In this document: positions 60,013 through 64,000 of the stretch, one piece after another
Layout of the letters: the number at the start of each line of letters is the position of its first letter
Position numbering within the stretch: the stretch's first letter is position 1
Assembly: GCA_002282445.1 (NCBI GenBank)
Contig: NCJK01000002.1
Coordinates: 310,001-374,000 of the forward strand
Origin: Burkholderiales bacterium 39-55-53
GTDB taxonomy: Bacteria; Pseudomonadota; Gammaproteobacteria; Burkholderiales; Burkholderiaceae_C
Length of the DNA: 64,000 nucleotides
Direction of reading: 5' to 3'
Notes under the pieces: generated by a model
The model's input: the letters and a program-made list of their open reading frames with translations, nothing else
Database searches by the model: none
What the model was told of the DNA's origin: nothing
Program-made: the position numbers and the translations under genes

Positions 60013-60648
60013 CTAAATTCTCGGGGATGACTCGGCTCTCAGCTCAGGCATGTGGGACCAAGTCATCATCTCCGCAGCATTGGCGGGATAAGCGCCTAAC
60101 CATGCATTGTGGAGATCTGGAGCAATGATCACAGGGGTACGCTTCTCATCACCCAGCTTGTGAAACTGACGCATTACGGGGTGCTCGTCGGCGTTGACCG
60201 TCAGCATGGAAAAACTGACCACCAGTTCGCCAGAAGCTGGATGAGTCCAGCGGTCCCAAAGGCAGGCAATTCCAAACGGATCACCAGAGGCTAGTTCAAT
60301 CTTCCAGCGCACCGCCCTACCCGACTCATAACTTGGTTCGTAAAAGTTATCGACCAAGACGAGACCGTATTGACGTTGGCGCCAAGCAGTTCGATAACTT
60401 GGCTTCTCAGCCGCTGTCTCACTTCTAGCGTTATAGGTGTGACGGGCGATCTTTTCATCTTTGGCCCAAGAAGGGATCAGACCAAACTTGGCCAGACCGC
60501 AAGCAACTCGTCTAGTTTGATGACTTTTCACAACAACGGGCGCAGCAAAACCCGGGTAAGACTCCACTGGGTAATCCGGTGGTAGCTCTACTCCCAGCTT
60601 ATCTTTGACCCACTGGCTCTTTTTGGTTGGCGTGAAATTTGTGCACAC
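60013..60648 (-). CDS. yedK: SRAP (YedK/HMCES)-family abasic-site protein
   Basis: The 211-residue protein has the catalytic Cys at position 2 (MCTNFTPTKKS), which forms a thiazolidine link to abasic sites in single-stranded DNA. Further motifs are TYNARSETAAEKPSYR, FYEPSYESGRAVRW and the active-site His in DEHPVMRQF. It protects ssDNA gaps during replication stress. It is encoded upstream of the SOS cassette on the same strand, about 20 bases from the LexA box, and probably belongs to the same damage-response block. Confidence 0.93.
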   Translation of the reverse strand: MCTNFTPTKKSQWVKDKLGVELPPDYPVESYPGFAAPVVVKSHQTRRVACGLAKFGLIPSWAKDEKIARHTYNARSETAAEKPSYRTAWRQRQYGLVLVDNFYEPSYESGRAVRWKIELASGDPFGIACLWDRWTHPASGELVVSFSMLTVNADEHPVMRQFHKLGDEKRTPVIIAPDLHNAWLGAYPANAAEMMTWSHMPELRAESSPRI

Positions 60649-60664
60649 GCGAACAGTTTATCTA

Positions 60665-62395
60665 CTAATTTTCAGTAAGTTTCGGTGCATCCAGCTGACT
60701 CGCTAATGTTGAATTCTCAAACAATCGATTAATCAACTTAGCCAACCGCAAGGAATTCTCGTCATTTGCAATGTTTCTACAAGCTTGAACAAAATGCTTT
60801 GTTGCTGATCCGAAATGTTGATCATCGTCATGATGTCGCAGACGAAGATCCATCATGCGCCGCATAAAACGAGCTAACTCATCAAGATCAGTCATGTTAC
60901 GAATAGCATCTTCAAAGTCATTAACTGATGCGCTTCTCATAGCTATTTCTTCAAACGTTCCCCAGCCACTTTTTGTGATGATTGTTGTACACGCATCTAC
61001 AACTGTCATTTTTTTCTGAGCTTCCACCTCTTTTAAGTCAATCTCTGCCTTTATTTTTTTATGCAAAGGATTATTAAAAATATTTTCGCTACTTGAAGCT
61101 CTTTGATCTGACCTCTTGAATTCTGCAATCCAGCTGTCAACAATAGCTTCCCCGACAGCGCTGCCGCCTTCTAACTCACTAATTGATTGGCAAAGCTGAC
61201 TCGCTAATACAGGTCCAAGCTTCCCACCTTTTTCTATAAAACTAGCTCCTTCACTTACTAAGTCAACATCATTTGCCCTGTGATCCCAAAAAATTCTTGA
61301 CATTAAATTTTGAGCAGATTCCCTTAGCTCTAGCAAATCTTTTTCATTCTTGTATCTGTCTACTATTTTTTGTATCTCGACAGCATCGAAAAGGCCTGAC
61401 TCTAAAAATTCAACTAATTGCTTTTCAAATTCATCACAACCAGTGATGCCAAGTTGTTGCATAAGCATGCGCCATCTATCGTTTTGCTTATCCTCCTCAG
61501 TTGGCTCTTCTTTGCGATTACGCATAAGCCCCAGCCATCTTGGATTACCGGCATCCAATGCAAACTTGAAATCTGGTCCATCTACAAGACCTCGATAGTG
61601 AATCGCTGAAAACAAAACTATTGAAGGAATTACTCTTGTAAGAACTGCATCTTCAAGAACTTGATCATTCAGAATTTGATTTGCTGCACTGATCACCTTC
61701 AAAACAATTCGAATGTTCGTCAAGTTACAAGTTCGTATTGCTGTCTCTAAAGCACTTGAGTATTTTGAAGGAGTGATCTTTATTGCTATTGAGAATGCCT
61801 CTTCAGCTGATGTAGTAAGTCTTATCTCTTGATCAATTACCTTTTCTCTAAAAATTGACCAGTGACTTCCTGGTGATGCATTCGAATCTTTGTCTAGTTC
61901 ATCATCATTCAATAAAAGCAAAAACCTAGCCTTGAATTGCTTTGAGTATTCATCAATAAACCCAAGTACCTGATCAATTTCTAGTTGTTTGTTCTTTCGC
62001 TCAATGTCATCTAAGACGATCACTTTTTCACCTAAAACGATAGGCGCCATCAACATTAAATTGACATCATTAAGAGTAGCTAATGCTTTGAAATGTTCTG
62101 TACCTGCCTTCACTCCAGCTTTGAAAAATTTCTTAACTGGGCTGAGCACTTTCTCGTAGGAATCAGATTCTGGGATCGCTGCCTCAAGCAATCTGCGTTT
62201 TACTTGATCAATGTTTGACAAGCCAAAAAGCGATACATAGAGTGCGTTCTTAACTTTTTGGTCTTTACACTCTGATTTAATTTTTTCCCAAAGATGCGTC
62301 TTTCCTGTCCCCCACTTACCAGACAACGCAATTACCTTAATATCTGATTGACCAAGTAATTTGATAAGTTGCGCTTTTGTTTTTTCGATCGGCAT
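60665..62395 (-). CDS. KAP-type P-loop NTPase
   Basis: The 576-residue product starts at the ATG at 62395 (MPIEKTKAQLIKLLG). It has Walker A ALSGKWGTGKTHLWEKI near residue 23 and Walker B KVIVLDDIERKNKQL around 125. FLLLLNDDELDKDS follows, typical of KAP NTPases. The C-terminal 350 residues are helical and unidentified. A run of hydrophobic residues in LNDVNLMLMAPIVLGEKV is not convincing as the membrane insert of classical KAP proteins. Members occur in defence islands and mobile elements. The upstream region (62396-62577) holds no other gene. Confidence 0.75.
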   Translation of the reverse strand: MPIEKTKAQLIKLLGQSDIKVIALSGKWGTGKTHLWEKIKSECKDQKVKNALYVSLFGLSNIDQVKRRLLEAAIPESDSYEKVLSPVKKFFKAGVKAGTEHFKALATLNDVNLMLMAPIVLGEKVIVLDDIERKNKQLEIDQVLGFIDEYSKQFKARFLLLLNDDELDKDSNASPGSHWSIFREKVIDQEIRLTTSAEEAFSIAIKITPSKYSSALETAIRTCNLTNIRIVLKVISAANQILNDQVLEDAVLTRVIPSIVLFSAIHYRGLVDGPDFKFALDAGNPRWLGLMRNRKEEPTEEDKQNDRWRMLMQQLGITGCDEFEKQLVEFLESGLFDAVEIQKIVDRYKNEKDLLELRESAQNLMSRIFWDHRANDVDLVSEGASFIEKGGKLGPVLASQLCQSISELEGGSAVGEAIVDSWIAEFKRSDQRASSSENIFNNPLHKKIKAEIDLKEVEAQKKMTVVDACTTIITKSGWGTFEEIAMRSASVNDFEDAIRNMTDLDELARFMRRMMDLRLRHHDDDQHFGSATKHFVQACRNIANDENSLRLAKLINRLFENSTLASQLDAPKLTEN

Positions 62396-62577
62396 ATTAA
62401 TTCGCAGGCATTTACGTTTAAAAAATTTAAGTCTATCGCCCTGCAAATCATTGAAATCGATTTGCTATGGACAAGAAAGACCAGCTTCAGGACGGTCACA
62501 AAGACTACTGGGGCATGCTGTTCATGAACAGTGCATCAGAACTCTAGCTAGATTTTCAATCTTTCGTTAATTCTCTT

Positions 62578-63321
62578 TTAAAGCACTCTATACAACTTAG
62601 AAATATCACGGGCAGAAGGAAAAATTCCTTGCGAAGCATTAAACGACAGGTTCTTACCTCGCCTGTTTTCTGCGCTTACAAGCTTCCCCATCTGGATGTG
62701 TTTATCTGCGACATCAATTCGCCAGTCTTCCTTGGTACAGGTAGCCGATTTTTTCAAGTTCAACTGCTCGCCAATTTTCCACATTTTGACTTTATCGCTC
62801 TTGCCGACGCTTTGACATGCTTTGACCACGCTAAGGGACTTATTGATTGAGTACGCTGAAATACGAGCTTTGAAAAACGGCCATGCCATCGGATTCATCG
62901 ATAACAAGTTGCAACTAGAAGCATCAATGATTGCTGCAATTTCGTGAAATGTTAGACAGGCAACATTTTTCGGCGAGTAATTTCTTACGGAAATTTTGAA
63001 CTCATCACAACCTGATTGATATCCGATTTCAAGACCTGGTTCTAACTCAAGACATCCACATCCCAATTTTCTCGCCCCAGTTAAAGACCACCACTGTTCA
63101 AAAGATAGATCTTCTAAAGCCCCAAAAAGCTCATAGGTCTTGAATGAAGCATCACTCATGAAGATTCCAGTTCGACACATTTGTACGTAATGCGGTGAGA
63201 GTTTTAAGGCTTCAAACCAAGATCCCAAGTAGCCACGGCAAGCTAGTTCACATCCCCTATCACCGGATGCAGGTCTCAATAGGCTTGGTTCGTTATCAGA
63301 AATTGAAGATAGGTTTTTCAT
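62578..63321 (-). CDS. Unknown protein, paralogue of the gene at 29303
   Basis: The 247-residue product starts at the ATG at 63321 (MKNLSSISDNEPSLL). It has the shared motifs LKLSPHYVQMC, FKTYELFG, FEQWWSLTG, KMWKIGEQLNLKK and ASQGIFPSARD found in the protein at 29303-30118. No signal peptide or membrane helix is visible. The head-to-head partner at 63422 is a paralogue of the gene at 28094, so the pair was duplicated in mirror orientation. The family is not recognised. Confidence 0.7.
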   Translation of the reverse strand: MKNLSSISDNEPSLLRPASGDRGCELACRGYLGSWFEALKLSPHYVQMCRTGIFMSDASFKTYELFGALEDLSFEQWWSLTGARKLGCGCLELEPGLEIGYQSGCDEFKISVRNYSPKNVACLTFHEIAAIIDASSCNLLSMNPMAWPFFKARISAYSINKSLSVVKACQSVGKSDKVKMWKIGEQLNLKKSATCTKEDWRIDVADKHIQMGKLVSAENRRGKNLSFNASQGIFPSARDISKLYRVL

Positions 63322-63421
63322 GTTTTGTCTTGAACAAAATGTGAAATTTCTCAGATTTATTGCTTTTAGTCTTGAACTCCGCGTCAATTCCGACCGGTTT
63401 TATCAACTTGAGGAATAAATC

Positions 63422-64000
63422 ATGGAAAACACTAATACGCCACAAACCAACGGTCATACCCCCGTCACAGCCGCCGCCCCAGTGGATGAGCTAGCTTTCG
63501 GTCTTCTGATGAATCGCACACTCGGCGGTTCTGCCAGCCGTCGTCCTAGCGACAAAAGCGCTAATGATGTCCAAGTCGACATGGTTTTGGGCCAAGCGCA
63601 AAACCTTGCCAAGATGAACGATCAGTACGTAGAAACGTACGTAGTTCGTGGAACAAAGGAGCTGTATGCCCTTTTAGGTGCGATTTATAGCTATGCCTTG
63701 CAAATTAACGAATCGCCTTTGCGTGACCACATCCTTCAGCGTATGCGCGAACGATTGGAAGAGGAGCATGAAATCAAGACTCAGGTCAACACACCATGGA
63801 TGACCACTGTTCTGCGATTCATCCTGCCAACTGATCGCCAAACGGCTTACTCATATTCAAAGGTTCTGCAGGTAGCACACGATGAAAACCTTACAGCACT
63901 TGAACTCCCCAACTACATCAAGGAGCGTGGCGGCATCGGAAAAATTACAGCTACAAAAGAAGAAGCCGAAGCCACCAAATCTGTGAAAGAGCACAAGGAA
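63422..64000 (+). CDS. Unknown protein, paralogue of the gene at 28094 (3' end cut by window edge)
   Basis: The frame opens at the ATG at 63422 (MENTNTPQTNGHTPV), preceded by TTGAGGAA, and is open to the window edge (193 residues visible). After an Ala/Pro/Thr-rich N-terminus, residues 79-175 match the region 84-181 of the protein encoded at 28094-29098: TTVLRFILPTDRQTAYSYSK, LPNYIKERGGIGKI. It is divergent from the gene at 62578. A polymerase-like gene might follow outside the window if the whole module is duplicated. Confidence 0.75.
   Translation, partial: MENTNTPQTNGHTPVTAAAPVDELAFGLLMNRTLGGSASRRPSDKSANDVQVDMVLGQAQNLAKMNDQYVETYVVRGTKELYALLGAIYSYALQINESPLRDHILQRMRERLEEEHEIKTQVNTPWMTTVLRFILPTDRQTAYSYSKVLQVAHDENLTALELPNYIKERGGIGKITATKEEAEATKSVKEHKE

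Overview
The window looks like a metal-resistance and accessory region of a beta-proteobacterium, most probably Burkholderiales/Comamonadaceae. This is inferred from protein style, gene order and a tRNA-Asn-like fragment; no ribosomal or housekeeping marker is present. Replication-like genes, three tyrosine recombinases, an SOS mutagenesis cassette, a defence-like locus and an IS21-type transposon, with no core metabolic genes, suggest a large plasmid or an integrated plasmid-like element.

Layout. (1) 1-6994: a minus-strand operon for a heavy-metal RND efflux pump (CzcI-like protein, outer-membrane channel, small anchored protein, adaptor, RND permease, periplasmic protein cut by the window edge). 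(2) 7047-8557 and 30358-31846 are diverged direct repeats. Each holds a DUF6876-type gene, three DnaA-box-like nonamers, a conserved inverted repeat and a 190-residue tyrosine recombinase. They bracket about 22 kb. (3) 8721-20717: a 17-gene minus-strand copper run (CopA ATPase, LemA/TPM proteins, copper chaperones, Met-rich proteins, CusF, DUF411, cupredoxin, multicopper oxidase, TolC-like lipoprotein), with a divergent Crp/Fnr regulator and a DMT transporter with a His-rich tail. (4) 22825-24426: a tRNA-Asn 3' fragment next to a 461-residue integrase. (5) 24468-30321: a replication-like module. It includes a short family-A DNA-polymerase-like protein and a head-to-head pair of unknown genes whose paralogues recur, also head-to-head but in mirror orientation, at 62578-64000.

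(6) 32117-44291: a HIRAN-domain membrane protein, then a defence-like locus of two converging operons. The plus-strand one is WYL regulator, SF2 helicase, GHKL ATPase and PLD-like protein. The minus-strand one is DUF4007, a 1111-residue P-loop ATPase and a PAPS-reductase/DndC-like protein. (7) 44534-45322: a zinc-ribbon/alpha-beta-hydrolase fusion. (8) 45415-60648: an SOS cassette (LexA box, umuD, GIY-YIG nuclease, umuC, nearby SRAP protein) in which umuC is split by a 12 kb IS21-type transposon at 46125-58116. The transposon has 12 bp terminal inverted repeats and a 5 bp target duplication. It carries a second, more GC-rich copper operon paralogous to part of region 3, with its own CopRS-type two-component system. 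(9) 60665-64000: a KAP-type NTPase and the second copy of the unknown gene pair.

Together the genes describe layered copper detoxification (cytoplasmic ATPase export, periplasmic binding and oxidation, outer-membrane channel, RND efflux) carried by a mobile replicon. The strongest candidates for undescribed biology are the polymerase-like replication module with its mirrored duplicate, and the two-operon defence-like locus.
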